Origin: CAWCAW01 sp963714125 | GTDB taxonomy: Bacteria > Actinomycetota > Acidimicrobiia > Acidimicrobiales > UBA8190 | NCBI GenBank assembly: GCA_963714125.1 | Contig: OY970234.1 | Span: 3,844,001 to 3,908,000, forward strand | Direction of reading: 5' to 3' | Length of the DNA stretch: 64,000 bases | In this document: in pieces, positions 1 to 8,281 of the stretch | How the letters are laid out: the number at the start of each line of letters is the position of its first letter | How positions within the stretch are numbered: position 1 is the stretch's first letter | Notes under the pieces: generated by a model | The model's input: the letters and a program-made list of their open reading frames with translations, nothing else | What the model was told of the DNA's origin: nothing | The model's database searches: none | Translations under genes and position numbers: made by a program

Positions 1-625
1 GATCGGGTCCACCAGCGTCTGACCACCCATCGACCCGAAGTATCCGGCGTCGCCGAAGGCGAACACCCCGCCGTCAGAAGCGACCAGCCAGTAGCCATGG
101 CCGCTCGGCGTGGCCGCCATGCTCACCACCGGCGAGGCCAGGGGGCTTCCACCCATCGAGTTGTAGAAGCCGGCGTCGCCGAAGGCGAACACTCCGCCGT
201 CTGAGGCGACCAGCCAGTAGCCCTTGCCGCTGGGGGTGGCGGCGATACCGACCACCGGGGAGTGCAAGGGGCTTCCCCCCATAGAACCGTGGAAGGCGGC
301 GTCGCCGAAGGCGAACACCCCACCGTCAGAGGCGACCAGCCAGTAGCCATGACCGCTCGGGGTAGCCGCCATGCCGACCACGGGCGAGGCCAGGGGGCTT
401 CCGCCCATCGAGCTGTAGAAGCCGGCGCCTCCCAGGGAGAATATCCCACCGTCGGAGGCAACGAGCCAGTAACCGTTACCGCTCGGGGTAGCCGCCATGC
501 CGACCACGGGACGGGCCAGGGTCACTCCACCCATCGACCCGAAATACCCGGCGTCGCCGTAGGTGAAGATCCCGCCGTCGGAGCCGACCATCCAGTATCC
601 CGAGTTACCCGGTGCCACGGCCATA
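1..625. repeat. 126-bp tandem coding repeat
   Basis: The phrase encoding 'V-A-A-M-P/T' recurs at 110, 236, 362 and 488, each exactly 126 bp apart, and a weaker unit lies near 610. The period is a whole number of codons (42), so copy-number change would keep the reading frame. The array continues past the left edge. Confidence 0.9.
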
Positions 626-831
626 CCCACCACGGGGGCGTTGAGCTGCAACGCCGTTGAGGGTCCATAGAAAGCGGCGTCGCCGAAAGGCACGGGCTGG
701 GCGGCAATATCAGGGTACGTCGTCGCCGATGCCGCTGAAGCGGCGCCCAACTCGACGGCGGGAATGACCAACGCACAGCTCACGAAAGCGACAACGAGCA
801 TGACCCAGCGTCCGAAAAAGGCCTTCTTCAT
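1..831 (-). CDS. Secreted repeat protein (GYWLVASDGGVFAFGDA-type repeats), C-terminus beyond window
   Basis: The start is ATG at 831 and the frame stays open to base 1, giving 277 visible residues; the stop lies outside the window. Residues 1-36 form a Sec signal peptide: basic start, hydrophobic stretch, then small residues near AASA. After a degenerate unit come five copies of a 42-residue repeat with core GYWLVASDGGVFAFGDA, then a Gly-Ser-Met-Gly-Gly turn and PVVGMAATP. The DNA repeats with an exact 126-bp period. I know such repeats mainly from Acidimicrobiia cell-surface or exported proteins; they resemble propeller-forming repeats, but their function is unknown. No catalytic residues are visible. 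Neighbouring copies are nearly identical, so recent unit duplication is likely. Confidence 0.85.
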   Translation of the reverse strand, partial: MKKAFFGRWVMLVVAFVSCALVIPAVELGAASAASATTYPDIAAQPVPFGDAAFYGPSTALQLNAPVVGMAVAPGNSGYWMVGSDGGIFTYGDAGYFGSMGGVTLARPVVGMAATPSGNGYWLVASDGGIFSLGGAGFYSSMGGSPLASPVVGMAATPSGHGYWLVASDGGVFAFGDAAFHGSMGGSPLHSPVVGIAATPSGKGYWLVASDGGVFAFGDAGFYNSMGGSPLASPVVSMAATPSGHGYWLVASDGGVFAFGDAGYFGSMGGQTLVDPI

Positions 832-896
832 GCCACCAGGCAAGCATCTCCGCATGGCAACCGCCAGTCTTTCGAAAGGCCGCATGCTGGCGACGT

Positions 897-2066
897 TCAG
901 GTGGCGACCCGTTCTGACCGAGCTACGTCATCGGCGCTGCGTAGCCGGGCCGTCCATTTCTCCTCAATGTGCCCGTAGCGCCAGATGAGCATGGTGCCCA
1001 CCCAGGTCACGATGAACATCCCGACGATCACGAATCCGGCCGTATTGATGTTGAAGCCATACATGAATCCCCAAAAACCGTGCGTCTTGCTGAGGCCGGG
1101 GAACTCCTGGGGGACAAGCCCGAGGGCTTCGATGCCGCCGATGAAGAAACAGATGGCCACCGAAAGCCCGGTGATGGCCAGGTTGTAATACACCTTGCGA
1201 ACCGGGTTGAAAAACGCCCACCCGTATGCCAGGTTCATGAAGATCCCGTCCGTCGTATCCATCAGCGTCATGCCGGCGGTGAACAAGATGGGCAGGCAAA
1301 TGATGGCGTACCAAGGGACATGGCGCGATGCATAGAGGGCCGTCGTGGCCAGTAAGGCCACCTCGGTGGCGGTATCGAATCCCATACCGAAGACAACACC
1401 AACCGGATAGATCTGCCATTCCTTGTTGATGCTGTTCATCCATCGCCCGAAGAATCGGTAGAAGAAACCCCGGTTCTCGAGCTGACGCTCGAGTTCCGCT
1501 TCGTCGAATTCGCCCCGGCGCATGGAGCGGAACACCCGTGCAATCCCGGCCAGGACCACGAGGTTCAATATCCCGATCAGGAAGAGGAATGTGGCCGAAA
1601 CGATGGTCCCGAATACGCCGCCAAACTGCTCCAACCCTGAGTTGTTGTGGGAGACGGCACCGAACACGGTCTTCTCGGCGATGATGATGCCGATCCCGAT
1701 GACCACCACGATGGTCGAATGGCCGAGTGAGAAGAAGAATCCGAAGCCGAGCGGCCTCGGTTCGCCGGAATCTCGACGCTGATTCATGGCCTTGCGGGTG
1801 GTGTTGTCGATGGCCGAGATGTGATCGGCATCGAAGGCGTGACGCAGGCCCAAGGTATAGGCCAACACGCTCACGCCAATCCCGAGGCCCCGGTAGTGAG
1901 CCGGCACCACGAACACGGCAAAGATAAAGAAGCCCACGACATGCAGGCCCAGGATCGCTCCGTACATGGCCAGCACCCGGAAGCGTTCGGTGCGGTCCAA
2001 AGCCCCGAACGAGGCGCGCAGCATGGCCCTGGCTCCCAGCTTCGGCATCGGGACCTCGCTCGCCAT
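897..2066 (-). CDS. NiCoT-family nickel/cobalt permease (HoxN/NixA type)
   Basis: This 389-residue membrane protein takes up Ni2+ or Co2+, as its family does. The NiCoT signature HAFDADH is at residues 76-82 in the second membrane helix, followed by FSLGHSTIV and GMGFDTATEVA, the other two family motifs. About eight hydrophobic segments are visible, and the length is normal. The ATG at 2066 follows GGAGGTC-like bases. The gene is divergent from a Fur-family regulator at 2180, so metal-responsive repression is a reasonable inference. Whether Ni or Co is preferred cannot be told from sequence; I see no urease, hydrogenase or cobalamin genes in the window. Confidence 0.93.
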   Translation of the reverse strand: MASEVPMPKLGARAMLRASFGALDRTERFRVLAMYGAILGLHVVGFFIFAVFVVPAHYRGLGIGVSVLAYTLGLRHAFDADHISAIDNTTRKAMNQRRDSGEPRPLGFGFFFSLGHSTIVVVIGIGIIIAEKTVFGAVSHNNSGLEQFGGVFGTIVSATFLFLIGILNLVVLAGIARVFRSMRRGEFDEAELERQLENRGFFYRFFGRWMNSINKEWQIYPVGVVFGMGFDTATEVALLATTALYASRHVPWYAIICLPILFTAGMTLMDTTDGIFMNLAYGWAFFNPVRKVYYNLAITGLSVAICFFIGGIEALGLVPQEFPGLSKTHGFWGFMYGFNINTAGFVIVGMFIVTWVGTMLIWRYGHIEEKWTARLRSADDVARSERVAT

Positions 2067-2179
2067 GACCTCCTTCTTTCCGGTCGGGCCGGTGGGCTCG
2101 GCTCACCGTGCCATAAATGCGATCTGGACGCAATCGGGATCTGGTCGCTAAAAGATGCCGCCGGGCGTATCCTGAGCCT

Positions 2180-2650
2180 GTGAGCAAGCCCCTCGTCGCC
2201 CACGCGGCCGAAATGGCCGAGGTCGCAAGCGTGGAAGACGCCCTGACGCTGGTGCGCGCCCAAGGCGGACGGGTGACGCCCTCGCGACGGGTCCTGCTGG
2301 AGACCCTGTTCGAAGCCCAGGGGCACTTGAGCGCAGAAGACCTCGCCGAAACTGTCCAGGCCCGGATGCCCGACGTGCATATCTCCACGATCTACCGAAA
2401 TCTTGACGAGCTGCAGCGACTCGGGGTGATCGTCCACTCTCACCTCGGCCACGGTCCGGCCACCTACCAACTGGCCGCCATGGCCCATGCACATTTCCTC
2501 TGCGAGGAATGTGGCATGACCATCGAAGGTCCCGAGGAGCTCTTTCGGGGCTTGGCCCGGTCGGTTAAGGCGAAGCTGGGGTTTTCCATCGACCCCCGTC
2601 ACTTCGCCATTCTCGGCCGTTGCTCCGCGTGCGATAGTCATAAGGATTGA
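2180..2650 (+). CDS. Fur-family metalloregulator (Fur/Zur/Nur type)
   Basis: A 156-residue regulator with an N-terminal winged helix (recognition part ISTIYRNLDELQRLGVI) and a C-terminal metal-binding dimerisation domain with HAHFLCEEC and a second CSAC pair, the structural zinc site. I chose GTG at 2180 because a TATCCT -10 box (2168-2173) lies six bases upstream, fitting a leaderless mRNA; an upstream in-frame ATG at 2117 would add 21 unlike residues. The gene is divergent from the nickel/cobalt permease, which suggests a Nur- or Zur-like role, but the sensed metal is not decided by sequence. I saw no clear Fur-box palindrome in the gap. Confidence 0.88.
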   Translation: MSKPLVAHAAEMAEVASVEDALTLVRAQGGRVTPSRRVLLETLFEAQGHLSAEDLAETVQARMPDVHISTIYRNLDELQRLGVIVHSHLGHGPATYQLAAMAHAHFLCEECGMTIEGPEELFRGLARSVKAKLGFSIDPRHFAILGRCSACDSHKD

Positions 2651-2677
2651 CGAGCTACGCGAGAAAGGACACCGCCC

Positions 2678-3091
2678 ATGTCGGACAACTTGCGTCTTCT
2701 GGGAAAGTACAGCGCCGCCATGGAATCGGGCGACGGCGATGCCGTCTACGAGTTCTTCGCCGAGAACTTTCACAGTCATGTGACCGAGCGGGTGACCCCG
2801 CACCGGGTCGGAGACGATATCCGGGGCGATGAGCAGTACTGGTGGCAACAAGCACGATCGGCATTTCCGGACATGACCTTCAGCGTCGACCTGCTCATTG
2901 AGTCCGGGGACTTGGTCGTGTCCAACTGGACGGTGCGCGGCACCCACACCGGGACGGCGTTTTACGACGTGGCGCCTTCGGGCCAGCCGGTCACGATCAA
3001 CGGCACGGCCATCCTCCGCATCACCGACGGGCAGATCGCCGAGCACTGGGGAGGTCCTCACTGTCAAGAGGGCCTGGGATTGATCCGCTGA
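2678..3091 (+). CDS. SnoaL-like / ester cyclase family protein (NTF2 fold)
   Basis: 137 residues of the NTF2-like fold: N-terminal helix with YSAAMESGDGDAVYEFFAENF, then FPDMTFSVDLLIESGDLVVSNWTVRGTHTG and a closing segment ITDGQIAEHWG, which is typical of the SnoaL-like polyketide cyclase / ester cyclase family. These are small cytoplasmic proteins with very varied substrates, so no reaction is proposed. A GAGAAAGGA ribosome site precedes ATG 2678. It lies 27 bases after the Fur-family gene and may be co-transcribed with it. Confidence 0.75.
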   Translation: MSDNLRLLGKYSAAMESGDGDAVYEFFAENFHSHVTERVTPHRVGDDIRGDEQYWWQQARSAFPDMTFSVDLLIESGDLVVSNWTVRGTHTGTAFYDVAPSGQPVTINGTAILRITDGQIAEHWGGPHCQEGLGLIR

Positions 3092-3125
3092 GCACCGGCA
3101 CAGCGGCGATGGGCGCCGATGACAG

Positions 3126-3842
3126 ATGGCGGCCGAGAGGGTGCAAGCCTTGAGTCAAGCAACGCAATTCACGATCGGTGCCGAAGTTGTCTGCCAAGAC
3201 GGTGTGTGCGGGGTACTGCGCAGGGTCGTCATCAATCCCGTGGGGCACACGCTGACCCACCTGGTCGTCGAGCCCAAGTACCGCCAGAACCTTGGCCACC
3301 TGGTGCCGATCGACCTCGTCGAGAAAATCGACACCGCAATTGCGCTGCGGTGCACGATGGACCAGTTCAAGGCGCTCGATGATGCCGAAGAGACCGAGTT
3401 CGTGGCTGGGGCGACAGGTCAGTGGGGCTACGGCCAAGGCGACATGCTTTCGCTGCCCTACTTCGCGCTTGGCTCGGCGGGCCCGGGTCTCGGTGGGCTG
3501 GGCGGGGGCCTCGGCGGGCTGGGCGGGCTCGGGGGAGCTGGCTTGGGAGCGGGGCCGCGTACCGTCACGTACGACAAAGTGCCCCCCGATGAGGTGGAGG
3601 TGCGACGCGGCGAGCACGTGCATGCCACGGATGGCTCCATAGGACGCGTCCAAGGGCTCGTGGTGGACTCCAGCACCAACCACGTCACCCACGTACTCCT
3701 GGACGAGGGACATCTGTGGGGAAAAAAGGAGGTCGCCATTCCGATCGGGGCGGTGACCAACGTGGACGACGGCATCCGGCTCAACCTCACCAAGGACCAG
3801 ATCAAGGACCTTCCGGCCGTAGACATCGACCATCCCGTCTGA
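3126..3842 (+). CDS. Protein with two PRC-barrel-like domains joined by a Gly-rich linker
   Basis: 238 residues. The N-terminal half (about 16-90) and C-terminal half (about 160-235) each carry a PRC-barrel-type pattern: 'GAEVVCQDGVCGVLRRVVINP...LTHLVVEP' and 'GEHVHATDGSIGRVQGLVVD...VTHVLLDEGHLWGKKEVAIPI'. The linker, about residues 118-142, is nearly all Gly and Leu (repeated GLGG). PRC barrels occur in RimM and photosynthetic reaction-centre H subunits, and in many actinobacterial proteins of unknown role. The true start may be TTG 3150, which has GAGAGGG nine bases upstream and would begin right at the domain; ATG 3126 lacks a ribosome site. Confidence 0.72.
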   Translation: MAAERVQALSQATQFTIGAEVVCQDGVCGVLRRVVINPVGHTLTHLVVEPKYRQNLGHLVPIDLVEKIDTAIALRCTMDQFKALDDAEETEFVAGATGQWGYGQGDMLSLPYFALGSAGPGLGGLGGGLGGLGGLGGAGLGAGPRTVTYDKVPPDEVEVRRGEHVHATDGSIGRVQGLVVDSSTNHVTHVLLDEGHLWGKKEVAIPIGAVTNVDDGIRLNLTKDQIKDLPAVDIDHPV

Positions 3843-3972
3843 AGGTACCGGCTGATACCGGGAGAGCCCGATTCGGCTCGTCTTCCCTCACCGCGCCCAA
3901 AGGACAACCACTGCTGCCACAACAGTGTCAGGAAGCCTAAAGACGATTCCGGGCGCTGCCGACCCTGATTCC

Positions 3973-4143
3973 GTGAAGACCGATGACCGTACAGTGACCA
4001 ATGAGACCCAGTTCCTCGTGTTGACCACCCGGCCTCGCCTTTGCTTCGACGAGGCCACCGGAGAGGTGACCGTGGTGACCCGCGAGACCGACCCCGCCCA
4101 TCCGGAGTCGACCCGTTGGTCGGTACGGAGCATGCCCAAATAG
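3973..4143 (+). CDS. Small hypothetical protein
   Basis: A 56-residue reading frame from GTG 3973 with strongly GC-rich third codon positions, unlike the stretch just upstream, so I read it as probably coding. It has no signal peptide, membrane segment or motif I recognise; the composition is polar with many Thr and charged residues. It sits alone in the 469-base gap between the PRC-barrel gene and the sedolisin gene. The rest of that gap shows no other gene. Confidence 0.4.
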   Translation: MKTDDRTVTNETQFLVLTTRPRLCFDEATGEVTVVTRETDPAHPESTRWSVRSMPK

Positions 4144-4299
4144 GCAACTCGACCGGTTGGGGCAGCCGGAGGAGCGATCGGGCTCCCATCGTTGACCCAA
4201 TTTCTGAGAAGACTGTCAATATTGGGGTGTCTCTCTTTTGCCGCCCGGTGCTACTTATGGTGACGAAATTCCTGTTTCGTGCAGTGGCACGGGACGATC

Positions 4300-4306
4300 A
4301 AGGAGG
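4300..4306 (+). promoter_or_regulatory. Strong Shine-Dalgarno that fixes the sedolisin start
   Basis: AAGGAGG lies five bases before GTG 4312. It selects this GTG over the in-frame ATG at 4279, which would place eleven extra residues ahead of the signal peptide. Confidence 0.8.
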
Positions 4307-4311
4307 TCACC

Positions 4312-5748
4312 GTGCACCGTCGGCTCCGGTCCGTAGGACTTGTCGCCATCCTCGCAATGCTTAGCGGGCTTCTCTTTGCCACCGCTGGTGCTGCCACCAC
4401 GGCGCTGTCGGCATCAGCCACCATCCGGATCCAACCCGAGATGTTCCATCGTTGGACGTCGGCGGCTCAGCCCTTCACCGAGGCCGAATGCGTGGCCGAC
4501 TTCACCGTGCCGTGTTACGACCCGGCCCAATTCCAGACCGCCTACAACGAATGGCCGCTGTTCTCCCATGGCATCACCGGTGCCGGCCAGACCATCGTGA
4601 TCGTCGACTCCTTCGGATCTCCCACCATCCAGTCCGACCTCGCCACATTCGACGCCACGTACAACCTCCCCGCTCCCCCTTCGTTCAAAGTCATCCAACC
4701 AGCCGGCCCGGTACCTCCCTTCGACGGCACCAACAGCGACATGGTCGGTTGGGCCGGCGAGACGACCCTTGACGTGGAGTGGTCCCACACCATCGCCCCG
4801 GGTGCCAACATCTTGCTGGTCGAGACCCCGGTGTCGGAGACCGAAGGAACGGCCGGCTTCCCGCAGATCGTCGAGGCCGAGAACTACGTCATCAATCATC
4901 ACCTCGGCGACGTCATCAGCCAGAGCTTCAGTGCGACCGAGGAGACGTTCCCCACCGCGCAGTCTCTGCTCGACCTGCGCAGCGCCTACATCAACGCTTC
5001 CCAGCACGGCGTGACCGTGCTGGCCGCCTCCGGCGACAGCGGGGCGACTGACTACTCCGACCCGGCCGGCACGCTTTACTACACCTACCCGGTGACGTCA
5101 TGGCCCGACAGCGACCCGCTCGTCACCGGGGTGGGTGGAACGCAGCTGTCACTCAACACCGCTGGACAACGGACGGCACCGGACCAAGTGTGGAACGACA
5201 CGTATAACGCCGATCTCAACGAGGTGTTCTTCGGCAACGCCGGACCCAACGCGTTGGCCGGGGGCGGTGGCAAGTCCATCATCTTCTCTCGCCCCTGGTA
5301 CCAGAACGGCGTGGCTCGGGTCGTCGGCAACCAGCGCGGCGTGCCGGACATCTCGATGAGCGGGGCGTGTTCCGGAATGGTCAACACATACTCGACCTTT
5401 CCGGGTGAACCCCCGGGATGGGGCGTCGTTTGCGGGACGAGTGAGGCCACCCCGTTGTTTGCCGGCGTGGTGGCGCTGGCCGACCAGGTCGCCCACCATT
5501 CCCTGGGTCTGATCAACCCGGCGCTGTACGCCTTGTCCGCTGCTCACGCACCGGGCCTGGTCGACGTCACGCACGGGAACAACACGGTGTCCTTCCCCCA
5601 AAACGGACAGAACTACACCGTGCAGGGCTTCAATGCCGAGCCGGGCTACGACCTGGCATCGGGTGTCGGTACCGTCAACGCCGCCCTGTTCGTGCCCGAG
5701 TTGGCGCGCGCCGCGGGTGGCAACCCCTGGCAGGGATACGGTCCGTAA
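4312..5748 (+). CDS. Secreted sedolisin-type (S53) serine-carboxyl peptidase
   Basis: 478 residues from GTG 4312. A signal peptide covers about residues 1-35. The catalytic residues of family S53 are visible: Glu150 and Asp154 in GETTLDVEW, the oxyanion Asp242 in ASGDSGA, and nucleophile Ser377 in CGTSEATPLFAG. The C-terminal calcium-site region follows as GYDLASGVGTVNAALF. Sedolisins are exported endopeptidases that work at acid pH. The long activation pro-domain of kumamolisin-type members is absent: only about 60 residues separate the signal peptide from the catalytic start. This fits an acid-tolerant, protein-scavenging organism (inference). The convergent ABC permease gene ends nine bases downstream. 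Confidence 0.92.
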   Translation: MHRRLRSVGLVAILAMLSGLLFATAGAATTALSASATIRIQPEMFHRWTSAAQPFTEAECVADFTVPCYDPAQFQTAYNEWPLFSHGITGAGQTIVIVDSFGSPTIQSDLATFDATYNLPAPPSFKVIQPAGPVPPFDGTNSDMVGWAGETTLDVEWSHTIAPGANILLVETPVSETEGTAGFPQIVEAENYVINHHLGDVISQSFSATEETFPTAQSLLDLRSAYINASQHGVTVLAASGDSGATDYSDPAGTLYYTYPVTSWPDSDPLVTGVGGTQLSLNTAGQRTAPDQVWNDTYNADLNEVFFGNAGPNALAGGGGKSIIFSRPWYQNGVARVVGNQRGVPDISMSGACSGMVNTYSTFPGEPPGWGVVCGTSEATPLFAGVVALADQVAHHSLGLINPALYALSAAHAPGLVDVTHGNNTVSFPQNGQNYTVQGFNAEPGYDLASGVGTVNAALFVPELARAAGGNPWQGYGP

Positions 5749-5757
5749 GGAGAAGCG

Positions 5758-8280
5758 TCAGTCAGACGCGATGGCGGCCAGAACGTCAAGGCGGGCGGCC
5801 CGGCGCGCCGGCCAGCTGGCCGCCACCAGGCCGAGAAGAGCCGACAACACAATGAACACCACCAGGCTCGATACCGGCACCACGGTCTCGGTGATTGTTG
5901 ACCGGAGCGACTCCACCAGGGCCACGCCAAGTCCCGTCCCGATGATGATGCCGATGATGGCGCCGAGCACCGAGAGAATCACCGATTCGGCCCGGATCAT
6001 GGTGCGGATCTGGCGACGTTTCATGCCGACGGCGCGCAACAACCCGATCTCGTGGGTGCGTTCAAAGACCGAGAGCATCAGCGTGTTGACGATACCGATG
6101 AGGGCGATGAGGACCGTCAAACCCAACAGCGCGTAGACCAGCCCGAGCAGTTTGTTGACGCTGGCCACCTGCGATTGATCGAACTGGGCCCGACTTTGCA
6201 CCTTGGCGCTCGGGTAAGCCGCCAGTGCGTGCGCCACACGCTGCTCGACCGAACTGCTTCCGTCGGTGCGCAGGAGCACCCCGATAGCCAGAGGGTTCTC
6301 GAAGTGGGACAGGAAAAATCCGGTTCCGGTGAGGTAACTTCCGATGAGCGCGTTGGTCTGATAGATCCCGCCGATGCGCATGCGCGACGAGCCGGTCAGT
6401 GCGAATTTCACGGGAACGCTGTCGCCCACCGACAGCTTGTCTGATGTGGCTGTCGCCGAATCGATCAACAGTTCGTCTTTGCTCAGGGCATCGGCGCTGC
6501 CGGCGGTCAATCGCAAGATCAACGTCTCAGCCAGATTGTGCGGATCGACGGCGGTGAGCTCCACGATGGAGTGCTGGAATTCAAACTGACCCTGATACGC
6601 CGTGGATGCCGCCGTGACACCGGGCACGGCGGCGGCAATGGTCGAAACCGCTCGACTGAAGCCCGCTGAGTTGTTGTTGGTGACCGTCACGAGCAAGTCG
6701 GCCCGCACGGCGTCATCGACACTGCTCGTGGCCGACTTCGACAGTGACGCGCCGAACACGGCCATAGCCGAGACGAGGGCCAGTCCGACCATGAGCGCCG
6801 AAGCGGTCTGCGCGGTGCGCCGCGGGCTGCGCATGGAGTTCTCCCGCCCGAGCCGTCCCGATACGCCCATGACGCGGGCCAGCGGACGGCCGATCACACT
6901 CGACAACGGGCGCGCCAAGGCGGGCAGGAGCATGGCGGCTCCGACAAATATGCATACGGCGCCCAGACCCACCAGGGCAATGGCTGGCTTGGTCAGGCCG
7001 AAGGCGAGGAGGGCGGCTCCGACCACCGCCACCGCTGTGCCTCTCACGAAGCGGCGCCGGTTCGAGATGTCCCCCTCGGACTGGCGATCACTGATGGCGG
7101 CAACGGGAGCGACGCGTACAGCACGTCGGGCCGGGCTTATAGCTGATACGAGCGTGACGCCGACGCCGACAACAAGCGAGACGATGACCGTACGCGGCGC
7201 GAAGACAATCGACCCCGACGGCAGCGTGATGCCAAATCCCCGCAACAGGGCCTCAAGGCCGAGGGCGGCCAACACCCCCAACCCGATCCCGATCAAAGAC
7301 GAGACCAATCCCACCCCAGCGGCCTCGGCCAGCACCGAGCGGAACACCTGGCGGCGGCTGGCTCCGACAATTCGCAACAACGCCAGCTCACGGGTGCGCT
7401 GCCCCACGATGATCGAGAAGGTGTTGAGGATGGTGAATCCACCCACGAACAATGAAATGAACGCGAAGACGAGCAACGCCGTCGAGAAGAACCCCAACGC
7501 CTGGCTAATGGCGCTGGTCGCCTCATTGGCCAAGGTCTGTCCTGAAACAACTTCGGTGTTACGGGGAATGGCCCGGGCAATGGCACCTTGGACCACGGAC
7601 TTGTCGGCGCCGGGTCGAGCCACCACGTCGACGCTGTCGAGTCTGCCTTCGAGGCCCATCACCTGCTGGGCGGTCGGGAGCGTGAATGCCGCCAGGGTGG
7701 CCCCCGCCAGGTTGTTGGCGGTGCCGAACTGGGCGATGCCGGTGATGGTGAAGGTGCGCGACGGTCCGGCAAAGAGAATGCGGACGCTCTGGCCCACCTT
7801 GAAGCCGTACTTCATGGCCGTACCGGCATCCATGACCACATCGTTAGAGGAGGTGGGCGGGCCCCCCTGCACGACATGCAACTCTGAGATCTGCGAGTTG
7901 GTGTCGAATTCGACGCCGATCGTTGGTGCGCCACCCGTAGAAATGGCAGAACCTTGGCGCGACACGTACTGGGCGTAGCCCTCGACAACGCCGTTGGCCG
8001 CTTCCACACCGGGAACGGCGCGCACCGTGGCCAGCACCGATTCGGGCAACGGATCGCGCACGGCATTGGCGGCGGATTGGTTCGAGAACTGGGCCACGCC
8101 TCGGACCTGGAAATCGATCTTCTGGTAGATGGACCCGAACAATGTGGTGAAGGTGTGGTTCAACGTGTCGGTGAGGACGAACGTTCCCGAGATGAACGTG
8201 ACCCCGAGCACGATGGCCAATGCCGTCAGGGCCAATCGCAGCTTGTGGGCGAGAAGCCCGTTGATAGTGACCTTCCACAT
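5758..8280 (-). CDS. ABC transporter permease with two FtsX domains (MacB/LolE-like)
   Basis: 840 residues from ATG 8280. An N-terminal membrane helix (LRLALTALAIVLGVTFISGTF) is followed by a large extracytoplasmic domain, three helices around residues 255-390 (first FtsX domain), another membrane pair near 440-470, a second external domain, and a last FtsX domain at about 720-835 ending in PARRAARLDVLAAI. This is the duplicated permease type that works with a LolD-like ATPase in lipoprotein or peptide/drug extrusion, not import. The ATPase gene lies directly upstream with a one-base gap, so the two form an operon. The substrate is unknown. Confidence 0.92.
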   Translation of the reverse strand: MWKVTINGLLAHKLRLALTALAIVLGVTFISGTFVLTDTLNHTFTTLFGSIYQKIDFQVRGVAQFSNQSAANAVRDPLPESVLATVRAVPGVEAANGVVEGYAQYVSRQGSAISTGGAPTIGVEFDTNSQISELHVVQGGPPTSSNDVVMDAGTAMKYGFKVGQSVRILFAGPSRTFTITGIAQFGTANNLAGATLAAFTLPTAQQVMGLEGRLDSVDVVARPGADKSVVQGAIARAIPRNTEVVSGQTLANEATSAISQALGFFSTALLVFAFISLFVGGFTILNTFSIIVGQRTRELALLRIVGASRRQVFRSVLAEAAGVGLVSSLIGIGLGVLAALGLEALLRGFGITLPSGSIVFAPRTVIVSLVVGVGVTLVSAISPARRAVRVAPVAAISDRQSEGDISNRRRFVRGTAVAVVGAALLAFGLTKPAIALVGLGAVCIFVGAAMLLPALARPLSSVIGRPLARVMGVSGRLGRENSMRSPRRTAQTASALMVGLALVSAMAVFGASLSKSATSSVDDAVRADLLVTVTNNNSAGFSRAVSTIAAAVPGVTAASTAYQGQFEFQHSIVELTAVDPHNLAETLILRLTAGSADALSKDELLIDSATATSDKLSVGDSVPVKFALTGSSRMRIGGIYQTNALIGSYLTGTGFFLSHFENPLAIGVLLRTDGSSSVEQRVAHALAAYPSAKVQSRAQFDQSQVASVNKLLGLVYALLGLTVLIALIGIVNTLMLSVFERTHEIGLLRAVGMKRRQIRTMIRAESVILSVLGAIIGIIIGTGLGVALVESLRSTITETVVPVSSLVVFIVLSALLGLVAASWPARRAARLDVLAAIASD

Positions 8281-8281
8281 C

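Noticed and set aside
1..625. Possible CRISPR or non-coding satellite from the 126-bp repeats
   Set aside because: The period is 42 codons, there are no unique spacers, and all copies translate in one frame after a signal peptide.
2067..2179. Fur/Nur operator in the Ni/Co permease-regulator gap
   Set aside because: Only a short GATCTGG direct repeat is visible; no TTGCAA-type or AT-rich Fur-box symmetry was found.
964..2388. Long minus-strand open frame (474 codons) across the Ni/Co permease and the Fur-family gene
   Set aside because: It is an antisense or alternative-frame shadow. The NiCoT and Fur motifs lie in the other frames, and this product is Arg/His-rich without any motif.
6602..7978. 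458-codon plus-strand frame inside the ABC permease gene
   Set aside because: Antisense to a clear FtsX-type permease; the product is low-complexity Ala/Arg/Thr with no domain.
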